The translations under genes were made by a program, and so were the position numbers. From contig NZ_JABWSY010000001.1 of NCBI RefSeq assembly GCF_013396335.1, positions 509,869-573,868 on the forward strand: a stretch of 64,000 nt of DNA. The letters run 5' to 3'. The notes beneath the pieces were generated by a model. That model searched no databases, was not told the origin of the DNA, and saw only the letters and a program-made list of their open reading frames with translations. Positions 1-9,701 of this stretch are shown one piece after another (positions within the stretch are counted from its first letter, which is position 1; every line of letters starts with the position of its first letter). Source of the stretch: Bacillus sp. EB106-08-02-XG196. Lineage in GTDB: Bacteria; Bacillota; Bacilli; Bacillales; Cytobacillaceae.

Positions 1-15
1 AAACCTATCATTCTA

Positions 16-2064
16 TTATACAAAGTCTCGCGGAATCTCGGAATTCCACTTTTTCGTGAAAACCTGTTTCTTACCCTCAAATGCTGTAAGCTCATTTGTT
101 ATAAAAAATCGCTCCGCATCCGCCTTCATCGTACTTACACTTTCCAGACGGGTCTGCCATTCGCCGCGTCCTACATCCAGCGTCCACTCACAGCAAACCT
201 CTGCGGATAAAGGATCACCCTCAGCAATCGTATACGTATTGCGGTTGGTGCTTCCATACTCGACCCCATTGCCCGAGAGACGACGTGCACCTTCATCCGA
301 AAAGTCTTCAAGCACCCATACACCGTTAATAAGATCGTAGTGAACCTTGCGGGTACGGCTTTCTTCCCGTAAAATCTCCCGTTCTGCCACCCGAGCTGTC
401 TCTGGTGCACCGAATGCCGGAAGTTCATGATCCCTCTCTTGCGGTGGACGAACCGGTAGAGTAAGGCGGGTTTGCTCGCTGCTGAATACCTTTAACGTGG
501 CAGGTTCAGGCGACGGCCACGCATGCGGCCAGTAGTTTGGCGACAATGCAACCTGCCAGCGGTGTCCAGCTGGAAGTACATGACCAATGGCATTGAGACG
601 AACCTTAACCGTATAGCGTTCTCCTGATACTAAAGGAGTTGGGTGCTCATGGCTGTCGCGATGAGTAAGATTGAGCATCCCCCAGCTGACCAAGGTTGCT
701 GCCCCGTCCGGAGCGACATCACAGAGACGTACCGCAAGCAGAGCGTTCGGCTTATCTGACGCTAGGTCAACCGTAATCTCCGGAAAGCCGAGAATTTCCA
801 TTGGTGATTCGAGTGGTTCCGATGTAAAGCACACAGACTGCCCATTTTCAAGGCGCTGGTCGGATGCTAAATCACCCGGCTGCCCAAATGGACACCAAAC
901 ACCCGCATAAAGCCCATGCGTCTGTACGCTTGGTACGATCGTTTCCCCTTCACCTGCAGGAGTTTCAAGTAATTGCTGGTCTTTTAACCAAAATTCTGCC
1001 GGAGCAATATTCGGTGGCGGCCATTCATTTTCTGCCACCCAGCGACCTGGGCGTTCTGGGTAATCGACCTTTGGAGGGACATGATCCTGCATCCAAGCCC
1101 GGAGCATCGGTTCCTCCATAATCCCCGTATCTATACCTTTTAGCCACTGATCCCACCAGCGCACGCATTCTTGAAGGAAGCCAATTGCCGGTCCTGGCAC
1201 TGCAACCTCTGGATATTCGTGTGCCCATGGTCCAATTAAGCCTTTGCGCGGACCCGGCAGTCCCTCAAGCAGTCTGAGGATTGCATTGGTATAGCCATCT
1301 GCCCAGCCGCCGACGGCAAAAACCGGAATATTGATGTCCGAGTAGTTTTCACATACCGAACCTTGTTTCCAATAATTATCTCGGTGTTGGTGCTTCACCC
1401 ATTCCTCGACAAATGGCGGAGTTTTCTCTAGCCGTTCCAGCCATGTGGAGCGCCACTCTTCGCCGACAACTTCAGGATCTGCCGGTCGGCCATTATAAAC
1501 CAGCATTGTTGACGCCCACCACAGCATATCAGAGGCCAGCAGGCAGCCGCCCATGTAATGGACATCATCTGCGTAGCGGTCATCTGTGGAACAAAGGGTG
1601 ATGATCGCCTTTAAGGCAGGGTGACGGCGGGCAGCCACCTGCAGCCCATTAAAACCGCCCCAAGACTTGCCAATCATCCCAACCGAACCTGTTGACCAAG
1701 GCTGTGACTCAATCCAAGTCAACACTTCTAACGCATCATCCTGCTCCTGTGGCAAATACTCATCGTACAGAATCCCATCAGAATCGCCAGAGCCGCGTAT
1801 ATCCACACGAATACTGGCATATCCATGACCTGCAAAATAAGGATGACGGATGGAATCTCTTAAGGCAGTAAAGTCATTTTTACGGTAAGGTAGATATTCT
1901 AGAATGGCGGGCACGGGATTCTGCTCTGCATCCTCCGGGAGCCAAATTCGCGCTGCAAGCCTGGTCCCATCTGACATCGGAATCCAAACATGCTCGATCT
2001 CACGAACCTTCCGTGGAAACTCAGTCTTAATCGAAAGTTGTGAATCACGTACATTAAAAACCAT
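16..2064 (-). CDS. CocE/NonD family serine hydrolase (X-Pro dipeptidyl-peptidase S15-like)
   Basis: This 682-residue protein has the alpha/beta hydrolase layout of the CocE/NonD and S15 peptidase family, which cleaves acyl esters or X-Pro peptides. The nucleophile elbow is GKSWGG with Ser near residue 134. Likely partners are the Asp of GWADGYT and the His of IGPWAHEYP. The C-terminal third fits the jelly-roll domain of the family. There is no signal peptide, so it should be cytosolic. The start has GGGGG seven bases upstream. It lies about 45 bases downstream of a BCCT transporter on the same strand, so the two are probably co-transcribed; the substrate may be a compound the transporter brings in (inference). 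Confidence 0.85.
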   Translation of the reverse strand: MVFNVRDSQLSIKTEFPRKVREIEHVWIPMSDGTRLAARIWLPEDAEQNPVPAILEYLPYRKNDFTALRDSIRHPYFAGHGYASIRVDIRGSGDSDGILYDEYLPQEQDDALEVLTWIESQPWSTGSVGMIGKSWGGFNGLQVAARRHPALKAIITLCSTDDRYADDVHYMGGCLLASDMLWWASTMLVYNGRPADPEVVGEEWRSTWLERLEKTPPFVEEWVKHQHRDNYWKQGSVCENYSDINIPVFAVGGWADGYTNAILRLLEGLPGPRKGLIGPWAHEYPEVAVPGPAIGFLQECVRWWDQWLKGIDTGIMEEPMLRAWMQDHVPPKVDYPERPGRWVAENEWPPPNIAPAEFWLKDQQLLETPAGEGETIVPSVQTHGLYAGVWCPFGQPGDLASDQRLENGQSVCFTSEPLESPMEILGFPEITVDLASDKPNALLAVRLCDVAPDGAATLVSWGMLNLTHRDSHEHPTPLVSGERYTVKVRLNAIGHVLPAGHRWQVALSPNYWPHAWPSPEPATLKVFSSEQTRLTLPVRPPQERDHELPAFGAPETARVAEREILREESRTRKVHYDLINGVWVLEDFSDEGARRLSGNGVEYGSTNRNTYTIAEGDPLSAEVCCEWTLDVGRGEWQTRLESVSTMKADAERFFITNELTAFEGKKQVFTKKWNSEIPRDFV

Positions 2065-2109
2065 GGTATTACCCCCAAACTATTGTCACACTCTTTAAAT
2101 TAGCTTGTA

Positions 2110-3645
2110 TCATCCGGCCTTTTCTTCTAAGTCCGCCGTTTCTGAGACCTTCTTGTGGTCTTGCTTCAACCATCTCAACAGTGACACTGTTAATAAGATA
2201 TAGATGATAATTACCGGTACTGACACGATAACCGATGAGGTTTGAATGACATTTAATCCGCCAATCATGAGTAAGGCAATTGCCATTACCGCTAAAATTG
2301 CTCCCCATAACAGTCGGTGCCAGCGAGCAGGCTCTTGCCCATCCTTTAACTCCTTTGTCGCGATTGCCGATAAAATGTAAGTCGCAGAATCCAAGGAGGT
2401 TGCTAGGAAAATAAAGCCTAAAATCACAAAGAAGATCAATACAACCGTGCTAATCGGAAGCGTTTTCAATACTTCGACCACAACAGCTGGACCACCCTGT
2501 GAATCTAGTATTTGTGTAATTGGCAGAATATCATTTAATTGCAGATGCATAGAATAACCGCCAAAGACAGCAAAATAGAGCCAGCTTCCTAGTGAACCCC
2601 ATAAAAGAACGGAGCTGATCAATTCTCGAATCGTTCTGCCTTTTGAAATACGAGCAACGAATAACCCCATAAATGGAGCTGTCGCTGCAAACCAAGCCCA
2701 ATAGAACACGGTCCATGCTTGCGGGAAGCCGCCTTTATTAATCGGATCTGTATAGAAGCTCATTTGGACAATATTTTGAAGCATTAAGCCGAAACTGTTT
2801 GTAAAATAAGATAAAATGAAGAGCGTTGGACCGGCAATCAAAACGAATAATGCAAGTGCTAATGCAAGGTACACGTTGATATCGCTCAGTTTTCGAATAC
2901 CTTTATAAAGTCCCAGATAGGCACTGGAACAGTAAATCACTGTCCAGATTAAGATGATGATGATGCTTAAACCAAGTGATTGTTCCATCCCTAAAATTTC
3001 ACCTATGACAGCAGAAATCATTGGAACACCTAAGCCTAAAGAAGTACCAAGACCGCCGACCAAGCTCCAAATCACGAGGATATCAATGATTTTTCCAACC
3101 CAGCCATCCGCATGTTTCCCAAGTGCTCCGCGGCAGGCTGTACTGATTTTTAACGAATGTTGTTTTTTAACAAAGAAGGAATAGGCAATTGTAACTGTTG
3201 GCAAGGCGTAAAGCGACCATGCCGATATCCCCCAATGGAACAATCCGTATGTAACTGCCCATTCTGCTGCTTCATTGGAATTCGCCTCAATACCAAATGG
3301 AGGTCCCATGTAATAGTAGATTGGCTCCATAATGGACCAGAACATGATACTGGTTCCCATCCCGGCACAAAACAGCATGGCTCCCCAACTAAAGGAAGAA
3401 AACTCAGGTTTCCCCTCACCCAGTTTAATTTTTCCATAGCGACCGAAAATCAGCCAAATCAAGACAATGAATAAACCTACCGTTAATAATTGAAAAGCCC
3501 AATCCAATTTAAAGGTGATGTCTGACATCAAGCTGCTTAACACCGGCTCTGCCGTTTCACGGTTAACAACTAACAATAATGTGGCTGCTACAATCACAAT
3601 CAATGAAGACCAAAAAACGACCGGATCAATTTTTACCTTATCCAA
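2110..3645 (-). CDS. BCCT family transporter
   Basis: This is a twelve-segment membrane protein of the betaine/carnitine/choline transporter family. Two family signatures are visible: CAGMGTSIMFWSIMEP early in the protein and WTVFYWAWFAATAPFMG later. I chose the TTG at 3645 because AAGGGG sits nine bases upstream and the protein then begins LDKVKIDPVVFW; an in-frame ATG at 3720 would add 25 residues with no clear ribosome site. It leads an apparent operon with the CocE-like hydrolase and diverges from a TetR regulator. The likely substrate is a quaternary ammonium compound, but it cannot be fixed from sequence. Confidence 0.88.
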   Translation of the reverse strand: MDKVKIDPVVFWSSLIVIVAATLLLVVNRETAEPVLSSLMSDITFKLDWAFQLLTVGLFIVLIWLIFGRYGKIKLGEGKPEFSSFSWGAMLFCAGMGTSIMFWSIMEPIYYYMGPPFGIEANSNEAAEWAVTYGLFHWGISAWSLYALPTVTIAYSFFVKKQHSLKISTACRGALGKHADGWVGKIIDILVIWSLVGGLGTSLGLGVPMISAVIGEILGMEQSLGLSIIIILIWTVIYCSSAYLGLYKGIRKLSDINVYLALALALFVLIAGPTLFILSYFTNSFGLMLQNIVQMSFYTDPINKGGFPQAWTVFYWAWFAATAPFMGLFVARISKGRTIRELISSVLLWGSLGSWLYFAVFGGYSMHLQLNDILPITQILDSQGGPAVVVEVLKTLPISTVVLIFFVILGFIFLATSLDSATYILSAIATKELKDGQEPARWHRLLWGAILAVMAIALLMIGGLNVIQTSSVIVSVPVIIIYILLTVSLLRWLKQDHKKVSETADLEEKAG

Positions 3646-3726
3646 TTCCCTCAACCCCTTTTTAATAAAAAATATTTTCCAACCTTCCCCTTTTCGTGAT
3701 ATGATTGATTTACTAATCATGATTAT

Positions 3727-3760
3727 TTTATAACTACGGTTATATTACCATAGCAGTTAT
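3727..3760. promoter_or_regulatory. Imperfect inverted repeat between BCCT and TetR genes
   Basis: ATAACTACGGT and ACCATAGCAGTTAT face each other across TATATT in the divergent intergenic region. TetR proteins usually bind such dyads near their own gene, so this is a candidate operator. The symmetry is imperfect and the assignment is weak. Confidence 0.3.
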
Positions 3761-3826
3761 TTTCTGACAATATAAATTTTCTAAAAATTCATTACTTTAA
3801 AAAGTCTTATTGGTGAGGAGATCGAT

Positions 3827-4504
3827 ATGAAAAAAAAGGAAATCCAAATGAGCAGGATGTGGAAGTATTTTGTTGATGCAACCGCTGAAATTATCGAGGA
3901 AGAAGGCATTGATAAGGTTACAATCAGGAAAGTAGCGGACCGGGCAGGCTATAATAGCGCCACGATTTATAACTATTTCACCGAACTTTCCCATTTAATC
4001 TTTTTTGCTTCGATGAAGTTTTTGAAAACATATACAGATGAAGTCGCTGCCTATATGGAGGAGGGAAAAAGTCCAATTGAAAAATATCTTTTGGCCTGGG
4101 AATGTTTTTGTAAGCATTCCTTCAAATCACCGCAAATCTTCCATGCGATTTTTATTATGGATTTAGGTGAACACCCGGAAGATTTATTAGCAGAATACTA
4201 TAAGCTTTATCCAAATGATTTAATTAACATCCCGGAAGGATTAAAACCAATTCTCTTTGAGCGAAATATGAACAAGCGAGGCCTGACCTTATTACTGGAA
4301 GCAGCAGTCGAAGGCAATATAAAGGAAGAAAATATCGATGCCATCAATGAACTAACCATCCTCATTTGGCAAGGAATGCTATCAAACATCCTAAATAACC
4401 GGACACACCATGACATCGAAGCCGCCGAAGAAATAACCATGAACTATATAAACGAAATCGTCCGAAATCAACACCTATTTCACTTTCAAAAATCGATTCA
4501 ATAA
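3827..4504 (+). CDS. TetR/AcrR family transcriptional regulator
   Basis: This 225-residue protein has an N-terminal TetR-type helix-turn-helix at about residues 15-60, with the typical core VTIRKVADRAGYNSATIYNY. The rest is a helical ligand-binding and dimerisation domain with no recognisable specificity. The start is supported by GGTGAGGAG eight bases upstream. It is transcribed away from the BCCT/hydrolase pair, so local control of that operon is the simplest role (inference from context). It ends at a strong terminator. Confidence 0.85.
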   Translation: MKKKEIQMSRMWKYFVDATAEIIEEEGIDKVTIRKVADRAGYNSATIYNYFTELSHLIFFASMKFLKTYTDEVAAYMEEGKSPIEKYLLAWECFCKHSFKSPQIFHAIFIMDLGEHPEDLLAEYYKLYPNDLINIPEGLKPILFERNMNKRGLTLLLEAAVEGNIKEENIDAINELTILIWQGMLSNILNNRTHHDIEAAEEITMNYINEIVRNQHLFHFQKSIQ

Positions 4505-4518
4505 TGTAATTTCATATG

Positions 4519-4559
4519 AAAAAGGGTCAACTTCAATTTTTTTTTGGTTGACCCTTTTT
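4519..4559. terminator. Bidirectional terminator between tetR and RND genes
   Basis: AAAAAGGGTCAAC pairs with GTTGACCCTTTTT around a T-rich loop. U-runs follow on both strands, so it can end the TetR gene and the convergent RND exporter. Confidence 0.85.
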
Positions 4560-4623
4560 CTGTGAAGAAAGCTTTTTCATGCATGGGTTGGGAGGCGCTA
4601 CTCATGCATGTTTTTATTCCATT

Positions 4624-7600
4624 TCACATCCGTCTGGCTTTCTTGTCAAACAAGCTATACATAACCGGTATTACAAACAATGTAAGCAGTGTACTGCTAA
4701 TCATTCCTCCGATGACGGTTATGCCCATGGGCTGGTTGATTTCTGTGCCTTCTCCAATTCCGAGGGCGAGCGGGATGAGTCCTAGGATGGTGGTAAGGGA
4801 TGTCATAAAGATTGGCCTTGCCCGGTCTTTTACCGATTCTACAATGGCGTCATAGGAGACCATTCCGCCTTCCTTTTTCTGATTGATAAAGTCGACGATG
4901 ACGATGGCATTGTTAACAACAATACCAGCGAGTACAATGACCCCAATGATGACAGTCAGACTAATCGGACTCATCGTGCTGGTCAAGGCGAGTGCCACTC
5001 CTATCACCATTAACGGCACACTAAACATTATTACAAATGGATATTTTAAAGATTCAAATTGTGCAGCCATGACGAGATAGATAAACACAACCGCTAGAAT
5101 AAGAGCGAGAATCAACTCATCGATGGATGAATCAAGCAATTCTTTCTCTCCGCTAAAAACAATCTCTGACTCCTCAGGAAGGTTAAGAGAGTCAATCTCC
5201 TGCTCGACCTTCTTTGAAATGGCACCTAAATTAGTGTTTGTTTTGTATTTCAAGGTAAACTGCACCGCACCCTGCTGGTTGATTCTTTGAATATCAACGG
5301 GTCCGCTTTTCACTTCAATCTTTGAAACCTCACCCAACGTCACATATCCTCCATTTGGTTTTTTCACAAGGAGACCTTTGAGGTGTTCCAGATTACTCGT
5401 AATCTTCCGGTCGTACTGAACAGATATACTGTGAATTTCACCTGTGTCCGAAATCATTTGCGCTGCCCTCGAACCACGGGTTACATCATTTACAATCATC
5501 GCAATCTGAGCAGGGAGTAATCCATGTCTCAATGCTGCTTCACGGTCAACACTTATCTGAACTTCATCCACTCTTTTCATTAAATCCGTGGTTAATTCAT
5601 TGACTTCTTTTAAGTTTTTCAACTCATGATATATCGTGTCTACAGCCTTGGTTAGTCCCTTTGGATTGGTATCTCTGACACTAAAAGAGAGTGTATGCGG
5701 ACTAGATCCCGTTGGTGACTGCATAATAAAGGATAGCTTCGCAGTCTGATTCGCCTCCACAGCCGCCTTCACTAACTTATCCTTTATATCATCGACAAAT
5801 TGGAAGGTGCTTCGTTCCCGACTTTCCAATTCCTTCATTTTAATATAAAGTTCTCCCACATTGGCATTCGTTGTACCCCTAAAGGTTCCTTCCTGGGTGG
5901 TGCCAATTAAACCTACAAAGGTATCTACCTCTTGTTCATTTTTCAAACGGTCCTCAAGGGCTGCAACAACCTTTTCCGTTTCTGTTAAGGCAGCTCCATT
6001 TTCCAGTTTAATCCGAACACTAAAGAATCCCTCATCTGTGCTCGGCAAGAATTGTGTACCTACTGTCGTCAAGCCAAAAATACTAATACCAAGACAGACG
6101 ATGGTGATGATGATAACGGAGCCGCGGTGCTGTAGTGACCAGCGCACACCTTTATCGATTCTTTTTATCCAGCTGTTTTTATGCCTCCTGTTTAAATAAC
6201 TCCGTTTTGGTGCTTTTAGCAGCCTGCTTGCAAGCATCGGCACCACTGTCAATGCCACCACTAGCGATGCGAATAAACTAAAAGAAATCGTCAGTGCGAA
6301 TTCAGTAAACATCTCCCCAATCAATCCGGTAATAAAGACCACGGGTATAAAAACCGATACTGTGGTTAAAGTCGACGCGGTGATGGCCGTCCCAACCTCT
6401 TTCGTTCCATCCCTTGCTGCTACAATCGGTTCTTTTCCCATCAAAAGATGACGGTAAATATTTTCAATCACTACAATTGAATTATCGACGAGCATTCCGA
6501 TTCCGAGCGCAAGCCCGCCTAGAGTCATAATGTTTAAGGTGAAATCTGCAAAATACATGAGAACAAAGGTAACAATAACCGAGTACGGAATCGCAATCCC
6601 AATAATAAGCGGGCTCTTTATATTTTTTAAAAATAAGAATAACACCGCCATCGCCAATACCCCGCCAACAAGCAGAGAAGTAGATATATTTCCAATGGCC
6701 ATCTGGATAAATTCCCCTTGGTCAAAAAGAATTTCAGATTCAATACCTTTGTACTTTTCTTTTTCTAAGAGCTTGTCCAGCTGTTTAAGAAACTCCTTCG
6801 AAACCGCAGCGGTATTGGAATCGGATTGCTGCAGGACACTGAGCAGCACCGATGGTTTTTGATTCATCCTCGTAATCGTATGGTCATCCAGTTTCGTTAA
6901 TTCAACCGTGCTGATATCCTGAAGTTTGATTTTTTCACCCGTTAATGGATTGACACTTATAGTAAGGCCATTAAGAGTTTCAAGAGAATGAATGGAGCTG
7001 ATGATTCTTGTTGTAAGCTCCTTCCCTTCTGTTAAAATCGTATCACCCGGCATCGAGATATGATTGGCTTTGATAAGGTCAACAATATCCGATTGACTTA
7101 GTTGAAATCTCCTCAGCTTTTCTTGATCCAGTTCAACTCTTACCTCTTGGGCGGAGGTGCCTGAAAGGTTAACACTGGCCACACCGGCAACCTTTGTTAG
7201 CTCGAGCTTCAATTGCTCCGCAAGCTCCCTTAAAGAGGTTTCATCCTTTTCTGAACGAAGGGACAGCTGAATAATCGGAAACATAGAAGGGTCAAACTTC
7301 AAGAACCGAGGCTTGCCAACATCATCAGAAAGCGGCGTCATATCAAGGCGTTGAAGAACTTCATTTTGAATTTCATCGATATCCGTCGCCCAGGAAAATT
7401 GCATTAATATGAAATTTGCACCTTCCTGAGAGGTGGAGGTCATGGTTTTAATCCCAGGCAGTGTAGCAAGGTTCTCTTCTAAAGGTTTCGTTACCTTCTC
7501 GACCACTTCCTCAGGACTAGCACCAGGATACGTCGTAACGACCACTCCTACCGGGGGATTAATCTCCGGAATCAGCTTCATCGGTATATTAAAAAGGGAA

Positions 7601-7680
7601 ACACCCCCCATAATCAAAACAAAAAACATCGTAACAAGAGTAAAAATCGGCCGCCTAATCGAAAAATCACTAATCCACAT
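4624..7680 (-). CDS. RND family efflux transporter, SwrC/AcrB-like (HAE1)
   Basis: This protein of about 1018 residues has the RND pattern: one N-terminal helix, a large periplasm-type loop, a helix bundle, then the same again. TM4 carries GIGMLVDNSIVVIENIYR and TM10 carries GIVVNNAIVIVDFIN, both normal for Gram-positive HAE1 exporters such as SwrC of B. subtilis (surfactin resistance and swarming). I start at the ATG at 7680 (MWISDFSIRRP), which is preceded by GGAAGGGG and matches the family N-terminus. No adaptor gene is adjacent, as is usual in Bacilli. The substrate is unknown; lipopeptides, bile-like detergents or drugs are possible. Confidence 0.88.
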   Translation of the reverse strand: MWISDFSIRRPIFTLVTMFFVLIMGGVSLFNIPMKLIPEINPPVGVVVTTYPGASPEEVVEKVTKPLEENLATLPGIKTMTSTSQEGANFILMQFSWATDIDEIQNEVLQRLDMTPLSDDVGKPRFLKFDPSMFPIIQLSLRSEKDETSLRELAEQLKLELTKVAGVASVNLSGTSAQEVRVELDQEKLRRFQLSQSDIVDLIKANHISMPGDTILTEGKELTTRIISSIHSLETLNGLTISVNPLTGEKIKLQDISTVELTKLDDHTITRMNQKPSVLLSVLQQSDSNTAAVSKEFLKQLDKLLEKEKYKGIESEILFDQGEFIQMAIGNISTSLLVGGVLAMAVLFLFLKNIKSPLIIGIAIPYSVIVTFVLMYFADFTLNIMTLGGLALGIGMLVDNSIVVIENIYRHLLMGKEPIVAARDGTKEVGTAITASTLTTVSVFIPVVFITGLIGEMFTEFALTISFSLFASLVVALTVVPMLASRLLKAPKRSYLNRRHKNSWIKRIDKGVRWSLQHRGSVIIITIVCLGISIFGLTTVGTQFLPSTDEGFFSVRIKLENGAALTETEKVVAALEDRLKNEQEVDTFVGLIGTTQEGTFRGTTNANVGELYIKMKELESRERSTFQFVDDIKDKLVKAAVEANQTAKLSFIMQSPTGSSPHTLSFSVRDTNPKGLTKAVDTIYHELKNLKEVNELTTDLMKRVDEVQISVDREAALRHGLLPAQIAMIVNDVTRGSRAAQMISDTGEIHSISVQYDRKITSNLEHLKGLLVKKPNGGYVTLGEVSKIEVKSGPVDIQRINQQGAVQFTLKYKTNTNLGAISKKVEQEIDSLNLPEESEIVFSGEKELLDSSIDELILALILAVVFIYLVMAAQFESLKYPFVIMFSVPLMVIGVALALTSTMSPISLTVIIGVIVLAGIVVNNAIVIVDFINQKKEGGMVSYDAIVESVKDRARPIFMTSLTTILGLIPLALGIGEGTEINQPMGITVIGGMISSTLLTLFVIPVMYSLFDKKARRM

Positions 7681-7783
7681 CCAAACGCCCCTTCCACCAA
7701 GAAAAAAATCATCTATACCTATCATTATTTTCCAACCTTACTAAAATAAACATTATTGGGTGCCCTTTTCGGAGCCTCTTTTC

Positions 7784-7829
7784 GGTGCCTGTCACCATTA
7801 AAATACAAATGTCCTCCTTGAGTGGACAT
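7784..7829. repeat. Short intergenic repeat, GGTGCCTGTCACC family, copy 1
   Basis: GGTGCCTGTCACC at 7784-7796 is followed by a small dyad, ATGTCC...GGACAT, at 7809-7829. The same 13-mer or its complement recurs at 8374, 9659 and 10482, always between genes. Confidence 0.7.
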
Positions 7830-7866
7830 TTAGCTATCTGTACTAGTTTTCTACGCACAAAAATAT

Positions 7867-7894
7867 AGAGAAGTGCAGGTTGCACTTCTCTTTG
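7867..7894 (-). terminator. Terminator of the small gene at 7919-8212
   Basis: On the minus strand AGAGAAGTGCA pairs with TGCACTTCTCT and is followed by ATATTTTTG. A second small dyad (GCCTGTTTCAACAGGC) precedes it. Confidence 0.6.
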
Positions 7895-7918
7895 GCTGCG
7901 CCTGTTTCAACAGGCTGA

Positions 7919-8212
7919 TTACAGTTTCCATTTTGGAAATTCTTTTACCTTTTGTTTTTCATACTCTGTCATTCTTGAGTACGAGTGTGAAAGTTTTGAA
8001 AGGATGTACCCCTGAGGGCTGGCGGTTTCTTCCTGATCATTAACCTCTTGCAGTTTAATATTAGTAAACATAATGGCTATTTGAGCTAAACTCTCGATTG
8101 TGTCCATCAATTCAGGGTTGTCATTGTAATTTTTCTTAGCAATTGCATAAACAGTATCCAGCCGGCTCCTAATGTGCTTTAGTGTTTCTGCGTCAAATTG
8201 GTCTTTTTTCAT
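7919..8212 (-). CDS. Hypothetical protein, 97 residues
   Basis: I do not recognise this family. The protein is soluble, highly charged and predicted mostly helical, with no cysteines, signal peptide or membrane segment. The N-terminal half (KHIRSRLDTVYAIAKKNY) looks amphipathic. A good ribosome site, GGGGTGAAATGTA, precedes the ATG and a terminator follows, so it is probably a real single-gene unit. It is flanked on both sides by copies of the short GGTGCCTGTCACC repeat. Confidence 0.6.
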   Translation of the reverse strand: MKKDQFDAETLKHIRSRLDTVYAIAKKNYNDNPELMDTIESLAQIAIMFTNIKLQEVNDQEETASPQGYILSKLSHSYSRMTEYEKQKVKEFPKWKL

Positions 8213-8373
8213 TACATTTCACCCCTTATTACTAAAGCATATGGAAATTTGGAGTATATGGAACGTAATAAAATAAATAAATATAGGCAGGAATAAACTG
8301 GTTCTCATAGAAAATTCCTATTTTAAAACCAAAAAGGCATTTTCTCAAAAAAATCAGAGAAAACACCACGGGC

Positions 8374-8386
8374 GGTGCCTGTCACC
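8374..8386. repeat. GGTGCCTGTCACC repeat, copy 2
   Basis: An exact copy of the 13-mer in the gap between the 97-residue gene and the VanZ-like gene. The rest of this 273-base gap is AT-rich with no gene seen. Confidence 0.65.
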
Positions 8387-8485
8387 ATTTATGCAGAATC
8401 TTTCATTTATGCAGTCATTTCGGCCATTTTATTCAGATGTATGAAACTTACTGGCAACGGTCAAGCTTGTTAGATGGGAGGTTTG

Positions 8486-8911
8486 ATGATGCGGAGTTTG
8501 TTTATTTTGGTTTGGTGCGGTGTGATTTTGATGTTTACTTGTACGGTAAGTTTTCATGATTTAATTCATTTTGGAGTAGTACAGTTTCAATGGGATGTAA
8601 ATCCACCATATTTAGAGTTCTTTTTACCCTTCCCCTCTGACGTTAGCAGGGACTTATTCTTACAAAAACTGGGTCATATTTTAGCCTTTCAATTTCTTAC
8701 AATCCTGCTTTTAATGAAATACAAATCTAAGTTTCTCATCCTACTAACAGCATCCTCCTTTGCCGCTCTTACTGAATTTCTCCAATTATACTTTCACCGA
8801 GGTGGCAGAGTTTTTGATATTGGCTTTGATTTAATTGGTATATTGGTTCCATTAGCATTGGCTAGTATCTTCACTATAAGTCAATCAAGCAGGATGTCGG
8901 TGAAAAGTTAA
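8486..8911 (+). CDS. VanZ-like family membrane protein
   Basis: This protein of about 141 residues has four predicted membrane segments. The VanZ-like hallmark RGGRVFDIGFDLIGILVPL lies near the C-terminus. VanZ gives low-level teicoplanin resistance, but most chromosomal homologues have no known role. GGGAGG at 8477-8482 favours a start at 8486 or 8489 over the upstream ATG at 8474, which sits on the ribosome site itself. It appears to be a single-gene unit. Confidence 0.75.
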   Translation: MMRSLFILVWCGVILMFTCTVSFHDLIHFGVVQFQWDVNPPYLEFFLPFPSDVSRDLFLQKLGHILAFQFLTILLLMKYKSKFLILLTASSFAALTEFLQLYFHRGGRVFDIGFDLIGILVPLALASIFTISQSSRMSVKS

Positions 8912-9005
8912 AAGGTAATAAACTAGTTTCCTCACCTTTTCCCTTGAATTCCCTCTAGACTTAGGTAAAAATAAATAGATTAAGATATACAATGAGGTGG
9001 AATTA

Positions 9006-9536
9006 GTGGAGTGGAAAATTAACAAAGTTCAAAAGGATCAAGTAGATAGATTTGAAATTGTACAGGAAGACGTAACCCTTCCAAATCATACAGATATGCA
9101 TTTTTCCTTTGTGAATTTTGCAAAAGGAGTTTGTATCCTTCCGATTACAGAAGATGGAAAGGTTATTTGTATTCGGCAATATCGCCATGCTGTGAAGGAA
9201 TGGCAATGGGAATTGCCTGCAGGTGCTATTGATCCGGAAGATAATGAACCACTCTCCGCAGCTAAAAGGGAGTTAGAAGAAGAAATAGGCTGCCAAGCAA
9301 AAAACTGGATAGATTTAGGCAATGTTTATCCCTCACCCGGGTCCACAAGTGAACAAATATTCCTGTTTGCTGCTACTGACCTGATAAAAACAGAGCAACA
9401 GCTAGAAGCTACCGAGCAAATAGACTTACATACAATTGAAATGAACGAGTTACACCAGCTAATTAATTCCGGGGAATTCAAACACGGAGCAGGACTCGCA
9501 GCCATCCTTAGATATCTAATAAAAAATGAAGGCTAA
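9006..9536 (+). CDS. NUDIX hydrolase, probable ADP-ribose pyrophosphatase
   Basis: This 176-residue protein has the layout of NudF-type ADP-ribose pyrophosphatases, which hydrolyse ADP-ribose to AMP and ribose-5-phosphate. The Nudix core is ELPAGAIDPED followed by RELEEEIG, where the glutamates bind Mg2+. The loop between them is one residue longer than the usual GX5EX7RE spacing. I start at the GTG at 9006 because GAGGTGG lies five bases upstream; the in-frame GTG at 8997 overlaps that site. A terminator follows. Confidence 0.85.
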   Translation: MEWKINKVQKDQVDRFEIVQEDVTLPNHTDMHFSFVNFAKGVCILPITEDGKVICIRQYRHAVKEWQWELPAGAIDPEDNEPLSAAKRELEEEIGCQAKNWIDLGNVYPSPGSTSEQIFLFAATDLIKTEQQLEATEQIDLHTIEMNELHQLINSGEFKHGAGLAAILRYLIKNEG

Positions 9537-9542
9537 TAGAAA

Positions 9543-9582
9543 GAGGGTTTTCGGCACAACATGTGCCAAAACCCTTTTTTCT
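9543..9582 (+). terminator. Terminator after NUDIX gene
   Basis: An AGGGTTTTCGGCACA arm pairs with TGTGCCAAAACCCT and is followed by a T-run. Confidence 0.8.
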
Positions 9583-9600
9583 ATTAAAGCCTTGCATCAA

Positions 9601-9671
9601 CTGTCCGCCTTAGGTGGACAGTGTCCACGAGTGGTGAACACCTTTTAGGTGTCACCTTGGTGACAGGCACC
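9601..9671. repeat. GGTGCCTGTCACC family, copy 3 (compound)
   Basis: A CTGTCCGCC...GGTGGACAG dyad is followed by GTGTCCACGAGTGGTGA and then GGTGTCACC-TTGG-TGACAGGCACC. This matches copy 4 at 10449-10494 over most of its length, including GTCCGCCT-AGGTGGA-AGTGTCCACGAG, so the full unit is at least 45 bases. It lies between convergent genes. Confidence 0.75.
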
Positions 9672-9701
9672 TTCAACGGCACCAACCTCGGCGGCCCCCA
9701 T

